DNA of 64,000 nucleotides from JACRDG01 sp963760985 (GTDB lineage: Bacteria > Desulfobacterota > Desulfomonilia > Desulfomonilales > Desulfomonilaceae), in contig CAVXFM010000010.1 of NCBI GenBank assembly GCA_963760985.1, positions 248,001-312,000 of the forward strand, written 5' to 3'. The notes beneath the pieces are model-generated. The model searched no databases and was not told the origin of the DNA. It was given only the letters and a program-made list of their open reading frames with translations. Position numbers and translations under genes: made by a program. Positions 26,751 to 35,724 of the stretch are shown here, piece after piece (the first letter of the stretch is position 1; every line of letters starts with the position of its first letter).

Positions 26751-28043
26751 CTACGGATTCAGCCGGTCCATGAGTCGGGGAAATGCGATGGTTTCCCTCA
26801 CGTGGTGGATCCCCGCGATCCAACCGACCACGCGCTCGATCCCGAGTCCGAAACCCGCGTGGGGAACCGAGCCGTATCGCCTCAGGTCCAGGTACCATTC
26901 CAAAGGGCCGCGGTCGAGTTCGTGCGCGTCGATCGCGGCTTCGAGTTTCTCGAGAGAATCCTCCCGCTGACCACCACCGATGATTTCGCCATGTCCTTCC
27001 GACGCGAGCAGGTCCACCGCGAGGGAGAGGCGGTCATCGTCGGGATCGCGCTTCATGTAAAAGGCTTTGATGTCTGCCGGGTAATGCGTGACAAATACCG
27101 GTCGGTCAAACTCGTCTGACAATATGGTTTCTTCATCGCCCCCGAAGTCGGCTCCCCACTCCACGTCCGCTCCGCGTTTCCTGAGGATGTCGATCGCTTG
27201 AGTGTAGGTAATTCTCGGGAAAGGCGGTTTCACCTTCTGCAGCACGGCCACGTCCCGCTCCAGCACGCGGAGCTGCTCCGCGCACTTTTCCAGAACCTCT
27301 TTCACCATGAAACAGACAAGTCCCTCAGCCAGGTCTATGGTTTGCGGCAGGTCAAAGAACGCCATTTCCGGTTCGATCATCCAGAATTCGGTGAGGTGAC
27401 GCCGTGTCTTGGATTTTTCCGCGCGGAACGTAGGCCCGAACACGTAGATCTTGCCCAGCGCCATGGCAGCAGCTTCGCCGTACAGCTGGCCCGACTGGGT
27501 CAAATACGCAGATCGGTCAAAATACCCCACCTGGAACAAAGACGTGGTTCCCTCACACGCGGTGGGCGTGAGAATGGGCGCTTCCACAGCCACAAATCCC
27601 AGGTCGTCGAAGTACTTCCGCGCTGCAGCGGATACCACTGCCCTGATCCTCAAAAGCGCGTTTTGACGGGGCGACCGGATCCACAGATGGCGCAGATCCA
27701 TGAGGAACCCCACTCCATGATCCTTCTTGGAAATCGGGTAGGGTTGGGCCTCGGAAACGAGCTTCAATTCCTGAACAGCCAGCTCAAACCCAAGGGGAGA
27801 CCGCGTATCCTTTTTTACTTCACCCCGCACGATCACGGATGACTCGTAAGGGATGCTGTCTGCCAGGGCAAAGGCCTCTTCATCGACGCTACTGCCGACC
27901 ACCACGCATTGAATGACGCCCTGACCGTCCCTGAGCAACAAGAAACGAATCTTGCCCGAAGACCGGCGATTGGCGACCCATCCCCGAAGTTCGACAGTCT
28001 GGCCTTCATACTGAGAAATTTTGTCTACCGTGACCCAGTCCAT
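26751..28043 (-). CDS. asnS: Asparaginyl-tRNA synthetase
   Basis: This 430-residue class IIb synthetase charges tRNA-Asn. It has an N-terminal OB-fold (VELRGWVANRRSSGKIRFLL; LRDGQGVIQCVV), the class IIb catalytic blocks ESSVIVRGEVKKDTRSPLGF, FGPTFRAEKSKTRRHLTEFW (motif 2) and EIIGGGQREDSLEKLEAAID, and motif 3 YGSVPHAGFGLGIERVVGWI. The Asn rather than Asp assignment rests on overall similarity to bacterial AsnRS, including the sequence around LTEFWMIEPEMAF; biochemical confirmation is not possible here. ATG 28043 is chosen because GGAG lies 8 bases before it; the GTG at 28052 overlaps that site. Divergent from the thymidylate synthase-like gene. Confidence 0.92.
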   Translation of the reverse strand: MDWVTVDKISQYEGQTVELRGWVANRRSSGKIRFLLLRDGQGVIQCVVVGSSVDEEAFALADSIPYESSVIVRGEVKKDTRSPLGFELAVQELKLVSEAQPYPISKKDHGVGFLMDLRHLWIRSPRQNALLRIRAVVSAAARKYFDDLGFVAVEAPILTPTACEGTTSLFQVGYFDRSAYLTQSGQLYGEAAAMALGKIYVFGPTFRAEKSKTRRHLTEFWMIEPEMAFFDLPQTIDLAEGLVCFMVKEVLEKCAEQLRVLERDVAVLQKVKPPFPRITYTQAIDILRKRGADVEWGADFGGDEETILSDEFDRPVFVTHYPADIKAFYMKRDPDDDRLSLAVDLLASEGHGEIIGGGQREDSLEKLEAAIDAHELDRGPLEWYLDLRRYGSVPHAGFGLGIERVVGWIAGIHHVRETIAFPRLMDRLNP

Positions 28044-28353
28044 GAACGACACTCCTTAGGCGATATCTCATTCCACCCCCAGCGCATTGTGTACCACACC
28101 ATGCAGCCGGTCAAGGCGGAGTCCGTACCATAATCCCTTACAGACCGGACTGCGGGGAAGCGGCGGTTGTCGCAGTTAAATCTGTCTTCGACATTTTTGC
28201 GGCCAACCGGTGCAAGAGGTAGCCAACTCCATCACGATCGGTTATAAGCTATGCCCTGAATTTGCAGAGTCAACGGGCCTCATTGATAGTCTCGCGGGGG
28301 AGTCCGGCTGGATCATTGTGGGCTCAATTCATGCTCTGTACAGGAGGGGCACA
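28044..28353. other. Divergent intergenic region
   Basis: It lies between asnS (minus) and the thymidylate synthase-like gene (plus). The open frame continues upstream of the chosen GTG 28354, but that part shows no similarity to the family and no ribosome binding site. Confidence 0.4.
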
Positions 28354-29073
28354 GTGAAGCCTATTTTCATTCAGGCCACCACCATACCGGACGCGTGGTT
28401 CCAATGTCTGTACACCCTGGTGGAAGAATCACGTAAGCCAGACGGCGCGGCGCGGCGCTATACAGTGGACCAAGGGTCAAATCCGGGCGCGGACCGCATA
28501 GAATTCGACATGGTCATGGTACACATCAGTCAACCTGGAGTAAGGCCGCTGCTGCCACAGATTCCCGAGCACCTGAATTTGCCCCCTGTGGCGGACGAGA
28601 AGTACCTCCAGGAGTACATGCCTTACCTGCTTTCCTCAGAAAAGGCTCCCAACGAGCACTACACGTACGGCGAACGGATCCAGGTGGCCTGGCAATATGT
28701 GATCGATTACTACAAGAAGCATGGGCCGCGCACGAACCGGATGTGCATGGAAATAGGACGACCGGAAGATATCTTTTTCTATGACAAGGAAGACGGCTCC
28801 TCGCCTTGCCTCAGGTTGGTGGATACCCGCGTCATGGAAGGCAAGCTGAACTGGATCGTGTACTTCAGGTCGTGGAATCTTTGGTCAGGATTTCCGGTGA
28901 ATCTCGCGGGATTGCAGCAGGCAAAAGAAGTGATGGCCATGGAAATCGGGGTGGACGATGGGGAAATCGTGGCAATCTCAAAGGGGCTGAATATCAGGGA
29001 TTACAATGTAGACGTCGCACTGATGAGGCTCCAGAAAGACCTCAAAATCGTCCTCGGTGCCAGGAAGGAATAA
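28354..29073 (+). CDS. Thymidylate synthase-like protein (methanogen type)
   Basis: This 239-residue protein resembles the archaeal (Methanothermobacter-type) thymidylate synthase branch. FIQATTIPDAWFQCLYTLVE opens it, followed by RIEFDMVMVHISQPGVRPLL, NEHYTYGERIQVAWQYVIDY, GPRTNRMCMEIGRPEDIFF (with the candidate catalytic Cys in NRMCMEIG), PCLRLVDTRVMEGKLNWIVY and FRSWNLWSGFPVNLAGLQQA, the last matching the ThyA 'R-S/Q-D/N...G-x-P-x-N' substrate-binding block. It would methylate dUMP or a related pyrimidine nucleotide using a folate or pterin. The GTG at 28354 is preferred because CAGGAGGGG lies 5 bases before it and the family similarity begins there. It is monocistronic. Confidence 0.78.
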   Translation: MKPIFIQATTIPDAWFQCLYTLVEESRKPDGAARRYTVDQGSNPGADRIEFDMVMVHISQPGVRPLLPQIPEHLNLPPVADEKYLQEYMPYLLSSEKAPNEHYTYGERIQVAWQYVIDYYKKHGPRTNRMCMEIGRPEDIFFYDKEDGSSPCLRLVDTRVMEGKLNWIVYFRSWNLWSGFPVNLAGLQQAKEVMAMEIGVDDGEIVAISKGLNIRDYNVDVALMRLQKDLKIVLGARKE

Positions 29074-29206
29074 CACAACGTACGAGGTTCCACGACAGGC
29101 TCTTCGCGGAACCCCTGCGCTCATTGCCGCGTCTGTCCAAGAGATAGGGAATGAGCGCAGGAGACCTTGCACACGTTCGCTGACCGGGGTGAGTTGACGC
29201 GCCGCA

Positions 29207-29770
29207 TTATTTCGGCTTCTCGCCCCACTTGAACTTTGCCTGAGAATCGGAAGTCGGTTTGGTGTCCTGTTGACCCCACTGTAATTTCTTGGGCTCTGTT
29301 CTTGCCGGTTCGTCCGCGATGGCAGGCACGGGTACGGGCTTCCTGGTCTCTTCGGAAATATCGGGCCTGGTTACCGGAGCCTCAGGCACCTTCGGCTCTA
29401 CCTGGGCAGGTGTGGCTTCGCGTCGCACCGGAGCAACCGTTGCCCTGGTACGCCGCGTGGTCTCAGGCCGCGTAATGGCAGGTCGAGACGAGAGCGGGAG
29501 GTCGACCACGTCGCTACTTCTCATGGGTCTCGGTGTCGTCGTCGCGTTGTCCAGATCTGTTTCATCATCCAACTTCAAGCGCTCGCCGGAATCGTACACG
29601 TCCATCTGTTCCAGGGACTTTGCCGGCTTTAAGCCCCCGTATTTGTAGTTGAAATCCTTGCTAGTGATGGTGGGATCCGAAGGTGGGCTCTGATCCCAAA
29701 AAATTTCCGACGCATAAAGTGGGAAGGCGAGCAGCGAGCATAGCACACCTAGGAACAATACACGTTTCAT
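29207..29770 (-). CDS. Exported Pro/Thr/Arg-rich hypothetical protein
   Basis: This 187-residue protein has a clear Sec signal peptide (MKRVLFLGVLCSLLAFPLYA). The mature part starts SEIFWDQSPPSDPTITSKDF and becomes a low-complexity stretch rich in Pro, Thr, Arg and Glu (about residues 75-160). It ends with the repeated motif LQWGQQD... / KFKWGEKPK, where 'K-x-x-W-G' occurs twice. No family is recognised; it is probably periplasmic and intrinsically disordered. A Shine-Dalgarno-like GGAG lies 7 bases before ATG 29770. Confidence 0.6.
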   Translation of the reverse strand: MKRVLFLGVLCSLLAFPLYASEIFWDQSPPSDPTITSKDFNYKYGGLKPAKSLEQMDVYDSGERLKLDDETDLDNATTTPRPMRSSDVVDLPLSSRPAITRPETTRRTRATVAPVRREATPAQVEPKVPEAPVTRPDISEETRKPVPVPAIADEPARTEPKKLQWGQQDTKPTSDSQAKFKWGEKPK

Positions 29771-30020
29771 CTTACACTCCTTCTCCGTGACCGATAAAGA
29801 TTCCCGTGGAACACCGCGTCTCCCATCCCTCCAATGTTATGACATTTTCAGTGGTACCATACCATAAGTGACGATAATCCGTCAACATTATGTTTCAACT
29901 CCGCCGCGATGCAGTCAACGTCGGTCAGGAAAAAGAATCGTATGTCAGACTCCTGCTGACTGGTTCGTGGGGCCGACAGGGCCGACAGTGGCGAAACGTG
30001 CCCCCGGTTCCCGGTTCCGG

Positions 30021-31298
30021 TTACAGTTTCTCCGCTTCCTCCATGAAGCAAGCGCTGCATTGCCGAGGATTATCCCATACATCCAGGAGATAGTCTTTGG
30101 CGTCCACGAACAGGGCTGCCTGATCCTCCACGAGTCGCTCGGCCTGAAAAGAATCCATGTCCTGGGTTTCGTTGATGAAGGACGCTACCCGCCCGTAATA
30201 GAGCGGAGTCATAAGATCCACCAGTCGGCGGCGGTTCGAGGGCCACTGGTGATACGTTCCTGCAATCTCGTAGAGCACCCGGACCCACGTGTCAGGGGGA
30301 AGCCGAAATCGGCTTTCGTTCATTCCCGCAGCCACCTGAACGGCATCGAAGCAGTCCGGCGTAAAGATCTCCTTCCACAAGGTTCCGAAATGCGCCAGCC
30401 CCATCTTGAACGAATGTATGAGCTTGGGAAGATTGATCTTTATAGGTTCCGGTTCCTCCGGGCTGATTTGGCCGAAGACTTGAACCGGCTCCGCTCCTGT
30501 CACTTTCTTCCATTGGCTTTCAGTGGTCTCCATAAGCCCTAGGAGGGTGGAAACCACTTGACGAAACATGGGGCCAAGATGTTCCGACGGGTCTTTGGCA
30601 TCATGGATCTTGCGCCCCAGGTGAGCTTGGCTGAGGCGGAACCCGTTTGTCATGGCTTCCACTGTAAGCCATATGTCTATGCCGAACCGGGCCACATCGG
30701 TTTCCCACACGTCCTGCTGAATGTAGTAATGCACCAGCTCTTTGCTGAAAGCGAAGTCTCCCCCTATGGGCTGTCTGATCTTCTTTCCAAAAACGGCCTG
30801 GCAGAGGTTATACACAATATTGTTGGTGATCGTGCCGTCGTACTTGTATCTCGTGTAGATTGGCGCTACAAAATCGTATTCCTGGTCCAAGACAGGGGCC
30901 AAAAGCATCTTCACCCAGTGGTTCGTGATGCTTCGGAGGTCCGAGTCAACCACCATGCATGCCCGAGCGTTCAGCACGTGCGCGGCCTCGAAGATCATTC
31001 TCAGGGCCGTTCCCTTGCCAGGTGCGCCTCTGTATATGGCCACGATCTTTTCTTGCCAGGGTTTGAGCTGGAACTCCTTGGCCACGTCGCGGGTGTCGTC
31101 CGTCGAGCCGCCATCCGAAATCACGATAACCGGCCTCATGCCCGGGTAAAATTCGTTGAGACCATGGGACACCATCTGGATCACGTGCTCGACGGTCCTG
31201 TCGTTGTTGAGGCAAGGAATCCCCACGACCACGTCGGCTCGTTCCAGTTCTTCGAGTCTCTTTACGGTGTATGGCCTCAAGGCGCTCACATACTTCAT
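30021..31298 (-). CDS. GT2-like glycosyltransferase of the compatible-solute island
   Basis: This 425-residue cytoplasmic transferase has a GT-A fold: VVVGIPCLNNDRTVEHVIQM (about residues 23-42), PVIVISDGGSTDDTRDVAKE, GAPGKGTALRMIFEAAHVLN, and the metal-binding region ARACMVVDSDLRSITNHWV. VAPIYTRYKYDGTITNNIVY and RQPIGGDFAFSKELVHYY follow. This overall plan is seen in mannosyl/glucosyl-phosphoglycerate and related solute synthases. With the GpgS-like protein and HAD phosphatase next to it, one possibility is MggA-type mannosylglucosyl-phosphoglycerate synthesis; another is a polysaccharide transferase. GGAGAGG precedes ATG 31298 by 5 bases. It is the most distal gene of the minus-strand island. 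Confidence 0.72.
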   Translation of the reverse strand: MKYVSALRPYTVKRLEELERADVVVGIPCLNNDRTVEHVIQMVSHGLNEFYPGMRPVIVISDGGSTDDTRDVAKEFQLKPWQEKIVAIYRGAPGKGTALRMIFEAAHVLNARACMVVDSDLRSITNHWVKMLLAPVLDQEYDFVAPIYTRYKYDGTITNNIVYNLCQAVFGKKIRQPIGGDFAFSKELVHYYIQQDVWETDVARFGIDIWLTVEAMTNGFRLSQAHLGRKIHDAKDPSEHLGPMFRQVVSTLLGLMETTESQWKKVTGAEPVQVFGQISPEEPEPIKINLPKLIHSFKMGLAHFGTLWKEIFTPDCFDAVQVAAGMNESRFRLPPDTWVRVLYEIAGTYHQWPSNRRRLVDLMTPLYYGRVASFINETQDMDSFQAERLVEDQAALFVDAKDYLLDVWDNPRQCSACFMEEAEKL

Positions 31299-31456
31299 CT
31301 GCCTCTCCTTGTCTGTCGTGTATTATAGTGGCTCTCCGAGTCCCTATCACCGTGCTCGGATCGAGGGGGTCCCCGCTGTTCGCAAAGCGAATGATCCCCA
31401 CACGCAATGGGTGGGGGCTTCGTCAATACGTCCGGTCACCTCACTTCGAAAGAAGG

Positions 31457-32695
31457 TCAATGCCCGCCAGTGACGAAAGGACGGTTGTCTTCCTCAACGG
31501 AATTCAGTAGTTGGGCCGCAAAATTAGGGATAGCTGAAAGGACTCTGTTCCAGTTGGGAATCAAAGGCAATCCCATCGGGTCCCTTTCAATGGTTTCCCC
31601 TGCAATCCTTATCGCTCCGGTAAACATCTCAATAGCTGTGGCTTCTCCATGGCGATCGTACACAAGACCATTGATGCGCGCGTCGTCCCGGTACATTTGG
31701 GTACTGTCCTGGGCTTCCTTGAGAAACGTGGCTCGCAGGGTGCTAAAGAATCCGGAACCCAGAACCACTCCGCTGGCGTAGAGCACCCTGAACAGGGTCT
31801 TGGCGATGTCGATGCTCATTTTGTACAAGCCCTTTTCCGGATCTTCTTCGGAAAGAGCCTGGTGTTTGTGATCGTAATTTTGGCACAGCTCCACTTGGCA
31901 CACTCTGTTGAGAGAGCAGTTTCTGTACACCTCGGCAAGCACGCCCACTTCCAAACCCCAGTCAGCGGGAATGCGATTCACCCTCGCCAGGTCAGCGACC
32001 ATGGAAAACTCACCGGACAGAGGATAGCGAAAGCTCCTGAAGTACATGAGCAAAGGCAAAGGTCCCAAAATCCTGATGAGAGACTGAATCAATGGAGTCA
32101 CGAGAAGCCGGGTCGCCCTGCCGTGCATGCGATCTGTCACACGACTGTAGTAACCCTTGCAGAATTCGTAATCCAAAGTGGGCATTACCGTGGGATACAC
32201 GAGCCGGTCGAGCAGGTTTCTGGTGAAACTGAGTATGTCGCAGTCATGCAACGCGATCACATAGGATTCCCCACGGGCTACCACATACCCGTACGCCATC
32301 CACGCGCTTCTTCCTTTGCCGTGGGGACCCGGAGAGAGGCCCGCGTCTTCGATCTCTTTATACAGCGCTTGTATCCTCGGTCCGTCATTCCAAATGAGCC
32401 TCACAATGCGTCCGGTCTTGTTCAAAGGAGCAAAATAGTCGCACGCTCGGGCGAATTCCTCCGCGTTTGCCGGCCCCAGCGTGACGAGGATTTCCCCGAG
32501 ATAATCCACGGACTGCAACACGTCCATGATGGGGCCCAAGGCAGGACCGTCCATTTCGGAGATCAAGCACGGCAATACGAGAGCAATAGGCCTCGTTCGT
32601 GACGCCTCCTTGATCTCTCGCCCAATGACGGAAACATCTCGGTCACCCAAAAGATGAAGGGTGCTGATAGGTCCGAACTGCAAGAAATCGCTCAT
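31457..32695 (-). CDS. gpgS: Glucosyl-3-phosphoglycerate synthase-like glycosyltransferase
   Basis: This 412-residue GT-A enzyme resembles the archaeal/Persephonella GpgS group, which transfers glucose from NDP-glucose to 3-phosphoglycerate. Supporting segments are IALVLPCLISEMDGPALGP (about residues 37-55), GPHGKGRSAWMAYGYVVARG, YVIALHDCDILSFTRNLLDR with a DxD-like metal site, FRYPLSGEFSMVADLARVNR, and IPADWGLEVGVLAEVYRN. The last is the 'DWGLEVG' block typical of this group, with further segments such as CQNYDHKHQALS. AGGAGG precedes ATG 32695 by 6 bases. The neighbouring HAD phosphatase provides the next step. Sugar specificity (glucose or mannose) cannot be told from sequence alone. Confidence 0.72.
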   Translation of the reverse strand: MSDFLQFGPISTLHLLGDRDVSVIGREIKEASRTRPIALVLPCLISEMDGPALGPIMDVLQSVDYLGEILVTLGPANAEEFARACDYFAPLNKTGRIVRLIWNDGPRIQALYKEIEDAGLSPGPHGKGRSAWMAYGYVVARGESYVIALHDCDILSFTRNLLDRLVYPTVMPTLDYEFCKGYYSRVTDRMHGRATRLLVTPLIQSLIRILGPLPLLMYFRSFRYPLSGEFSMVADLARVNRIPADWGLEVGVLAEVYRNCSLNRVCQVELCQNYDHKHQALSEEDPEKGLYKMSIDIAKTLFRVLYASGVVLGSGFFSTLRATFLKEAQDSTQMYRDDARINGLVYDRHGEATAIEMFTGAIRIAGETIERDPMGLPLIPNWNRVLSAIPNFAAQLLNSVEEDNRPFVTGGH

Positions 32696-32817
32696 GTGTA
32701 CCTCCTATGGATCAGGATTGCGGTTATGAGCACATCAAACGACCGACCGCGGTCTTGCAGAGTAGAAGACTCGGTAGCGTTCTGAAAGACCGCGGCATCT
32801 CCTTTCACGCGCCAAGC

Positions 32818-33657
32818 TCACGCGTGTGCTTCAGTCAACCAGGCCAGGATCGCTGCATTCCACCCGTTCGGCCCTGGTCCATACGTGAGTCGACCCTTCC
32901 TAAGGGAATCGGGCAAAATGAGCCCATGAGCGGCACCCCCCAGGACTACGGGAATGTCGACCAGTTCCAGAAAAGCATAGTCATTCGGGCTGTCCCCAAG
33001 GCCGAGAGTGACGATGCTACTATGAAACCTGCGATACGCTTCGATCAACAGAGAGACCGCTCTTCCTTTGCCCTCGTGCCCCATGAGATGCCAAAACCTG
33101 CCGCCTTGAACCACGGTGAGCCCTCGTTGCCGAGCTGCCTTTGCGAGCAGATGTTCCCGCGTACCGAGTTCACCTGTGACGACAAAAGGCTCATCAAAGT
33201 CCCGTGTCCTTGCGTGCTCGGCTTCACGAATTCCCAATCCGGTCAGGGATGCAACCTCCTCGCAGGACATTGCCGCGAATCCTTTGAAAGGAAGCCCAAT
33301 TTGCCGAGAAATGTCTCCCAGTGCGGTTACCAGTTGTGCGTACCGCACACCCAGAGGGAGCACGAACAAATCCCCTCTGGGGATCGGGGCAGTCGTGTCG
33401 CGGAGAGACACGAGTTCACCGGCCACGGGCATTGCGGAACTGAAAACTATTCCTCCCCCGTTTTCCATGACGAACGGATCATGCAAGCCAAGTTCCCGAT
33501 GCAGCGGCTCCATTTCAGCAAAAGTCTTGCTGGAAACGAGTACGATTGAGGCTCCACGGGCCTTCAATCCCTCGATCGCCTCGGTTGCCGGAGCCCAGGA
33601 GTAGGTTTCCGCATCCAGGAGCGTTGCGTCCAAGTCAGTGAACACCACGGCCTTCAT
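32818..33657 (-). CDS. HAD-family glycosyl-3-phosphoglycerate phosphatase (MPGP/GPGP type)
   Basis: This 279-residue HAD superfamily protein is of the mannosyl-3-phosphoglycerate phosphatase subgroup. HAD motif I is VVFTDLDATLLDAETYSW with nucleophile Asp; motif II is in ASIVLVSSKTFAEMEPLHRE; DPFVMENGGGIVFSS is the subgroup's substrate region. Conserved Lys and GRFWHLMGHEGKGRAVSLLI follow, and motif IV is in VTLGLGDSPNDYAFLELVD. It dephosphorylates glycosyl-phosphoglycerate to glucosylglycerate or mannosylglycerate. ATG 33657 is preferred over 33675 because GGAG lies 6 bases before it. It sits between the glycosyltransferases and TreT. Confidence 0.82.
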   Translation of the reverse strand: MKAVVFTDLDATLLDAETYSWAPATEAIEGLKARGASIVLVSSKTFAEMEPLHRELGLHDPFVMENGGGIVFSSAMPVAGELVSLRDTTAPIPRGDLFVLPLGVRYAQLVTALGDISRQIGLPFKGFAAMSCEEVASLTGLGIREAEHARTRDFDEPFVVTGELGTREHLLAKAARQRGLTVVQGGRFWHLMGHEGKGRAVSLLIEAYRRFHSSIVTLGLGDSPNDYAFLELVDIPVVLGGAAHGLILPDSLRKGRLTYGPGPNGWNAAILAWLTEAHA

Positions 33658-33727
33658 GATCCACTCCAAGGCCACTAGTCCGTTTCATTCAGCGTCCGTC
33701 GCAGTTGAAGACCCCACGTGAACGGGA

Positions 33728-34981
33728 TTACCCCTCTGACCTCATTTCCATCTCTATTCTCTCTTCGTCGCCATAGAGGAACGCGACCATGAGGCTGAGA
33801 TACTCCCGGAGGTGACGGGTAATAAGAAAGTTTTCTCTCACGAATTCCTTAGCCTTCCGTCCCATCTCGTCCATCTTTTCCGGTTGCTTCAGTAGATACC
33901 TTATTCGCAGGGCCGCGCCTTCAGGGGTGCTCACAAGAAAACCGGTGTGGTGATTCACTACTTGAAGACGGATTCCTCCGGTGTCCCCGCCGACCACAGG
34001 TTTGCCCTTCCACATCCCTTCCGTTACCGTAAGGCCGAAGCCTTCCTTGACGGACTTTTGAATCACAATGTCCGCGGCTCTCTGCAGTGCGTTTATCGTC
34101 GTGTGCGCGTCAGGAGGTAACAAAAGCACGTGGATGTCGGGGTCACCATTGGCTGCTGCCCGCACCTGGGAAAGCACCACGTCCCCTTCCGGATCGTCAG
34201 TGGCGCTCCCACCGACAAGGACAAGCTGCAGGGTAGGAACAAACGTCTTGGCCAACCGATATGCCTGGATCACCCCCACAGGATCTTTGAACCTGTCGTA
34301 TCGCGAGACTTGCAAGACCATGGGCCTTTCTGGGTCAAGATCGAATCGGGTTTGGGTCGCGCGAATCTCCTCTTCGGGCAAGTCCACGTTTTTTTCCGCA
34401 AGCGGATCGATGCTGGGCGGAATGAGATACACATTGTGCGGCAACAATTGAGCAAAGTCAGCGAGCGAGAAAACGCTGGAGTCATAGTCCAGGACAAACT
34501 TGCGCAAGTATTTCCAGACCGGCCGGTACGGATGGCTGAGGTCGATGTGACAACGCCATATCCACTTTCCCCTGCGCCCTGAGCAGTACCTCAAGAGTGG
34601 AAGCGGTTGAGGATCGTGGATGAACACTATGTCTGCCTCTTCCAGCACGGGTCGCAGCTCTTCCGCATTCTGCGCAACCGTTTCCTCATAGACCTTGAGG
34701 AGAGATTCTCTCGTGGGGACCTCTTTGCCCTGTAAACCGTTATGAAAGCCCTTGGTGCATTCATAGAATTGCTCGCCGCCCGCAATGACCTCCCAGCGCG
34801 CGTCGATCCCCAGTTCTCTTTTAAGAGGAACGAGTTTGGTGAGAATTTCCGCTACTCCTCCTCCCACACGAGTGGAGTTGACGTGGACGACCTTAAGACC
34901 TCTGAGTGGCTGAGCCAGTTGCCAGAGATGTTTGATGACTTCTTGACCGGCTATAGGTCCATAGTCGAGGATCGAGGTCAT
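33728..34981 (-). CDS. treT: Trehalose glycosyltransferring synthase (GT4, TreT)
   Basis: This 417-residue GT-B transferase is of the TreT type, which joins NDP-glucose and glucose reversibly to form trehalose. Segments: KVVHVNSTRVGGGVAEILTK (about residues 30-49), IDARWEVIAGGEQFYECTKG, VFIHDPQPLPLL, RCHIDLSHPYRPVWKYLRKF, then VLQVSRYDRFKDPVGVIQAY and the donor-site block VKEGFGLTVTEGMWKGKPVV followed by GGDTGGIRLQV (E-x7-E region). Its start overlaps the stop of the upstream DUF5752 gene as ATGA, so the two are translationally coupled. It offers a second trehalose route besides TreY/TreZ in the same cluster. Confidence 0.88.
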   Translation of the reverse strand: MTSILDYGPIAGQEVIKHLWQLAQPLRGLKVVHVNSTRVGGGVAEILTKLVPLKRELGIDARWEVIAGGEQFYECTKGFHNGLQGKEVPTRESLLKVYEETVAQNAEELRPVLEEADIVFIHDPQPLPLLRYCSGRRGKWIWRCHIDLSHPYRPVWKYLRKFVLDYDSSVFSLADFAQLLPHNVYLIPPSIDPLAEKNVDLPEEEIRATQTRFDLDPERPMVLQVSRYDRFKDPVGVIQAYRLAKTFVPTLQLVLVGGSATDDPEGDVVLSQVRAAANGDPDIHVLLLPPDAHTTINALQRAADIVIQKSVKEGFGLTVTEGMWKGKPVVGGDTGGIRLQVVNHHTGFLVSTPEGAALRIRYLLKQPEKMDEMGRKAKEFVRENFLITRHLREYLSLMVAFLYGDEERIEMEMRSEG

Positions 34982-35655
34982 GAAGCGGTCCCCCTGAAGA
35001 AAGTTTCAAATGCATTGGACAGTTGTTTGCGGAGTTCAGACAGAGTAGTGAAATATGGGTCCACCCCTGCCAAGGAAGTGCACAACTCGTCACACGCGTC
35101 GGGGAGGTCTGTCAGCCACGCGCGGAAATCGTCCATCCCTTGGGGGGACCGTCTTCGGGCGTCTATGAAATGGTAGAACACGCTTCCTAGCGGCATCTCG
35201 CGGATCACCTCGGTGAGATGCTCCGGGCTGTGTATCTGTATCCCGGTGTCAAAGACCACCACCTGTGACCGAAGAAAGTGGAATTGGCGATCCACCGGAA
35301 CCCAGGCCGGTTGCTCTATCTCCTCGAGTCTCTCCTCGATTACCTCGATTATTTCTTGGCGGAGAGATTCCAGATCGGGAAAATCGGTAGGATCGACAAC
35401 CCCAAGGCGCTCGGCCAGCACATCGTCATGGAGCTTGTAATGGCTCCATATGGCAAAGTCGTTGTTGAATTGCGGATCGTCGAATCGCGGTCGCAGCAAA
35501 CCTCCCCAGAAATGGTAGTAGATGCTTCCTTGGTGAATGTCCTGCAAATTGTCTCGGAGTTCTCTCAAATTTTGGGCTTTTCGACCGGTAGCAATGGCCA
35601 CGAGGGCACAGTCTTTCAGGACAAATGGCCTCAAGTCGTCGTTTTGTTCCGTCAT
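34978..35655 (-). CDS. DUF5752-family protein
   Basis: This 225-residue protein contains two similar halves: IHQGSIYYHFWGGLLRPRFD (about residues 40-59) and MPLGSVFYHFIDARRRSPQG (about 153-172). Each is followed by an acidic/Trp segment ('DFAIWSHYKLHDD' and 'DFRAWLTDLPDACDE'), which suggests an internal duplication. It is a family of unknown function found next to trehalose and maltooligosyl genes; the wide spread of that association is recalled rather than checked here. GGAG precedes ATG 35655 by 6 bases. The ATGA overlap with treT suggests equimolar production and a possible direct role in that enzyme's activity or regulation. No catalytic motif is recognised. Confidence 0.7.
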   Translation of the reverse strand: MTEQNDDLRPFVLKDCALVAIATGRKAQNLRELRDNLQDIHQGSIYYHFWGGLLRPRFDDPQFNNDFAIWSHYKLHDDVLAERLGVVDPTDFPDLESLRQEIIEVIEERLEEIEQPAWVPVDRQFHFLRSQVVVFDTGIQIHSPEHLTEVIREMPLGSVFYHFIDARRRSPQGMDDFRAWLTDLPDACDELCTSLAGVDPYFTTLSELRKQLSNAFETFFRGTAS

Positions 35656-35724
35656 AGTAGCTCCTGGCTAAATACGATAAGAGACGACAGATCTGGTTTT
35701 GGTCGGGGCAGGCCGGATTTTCGC

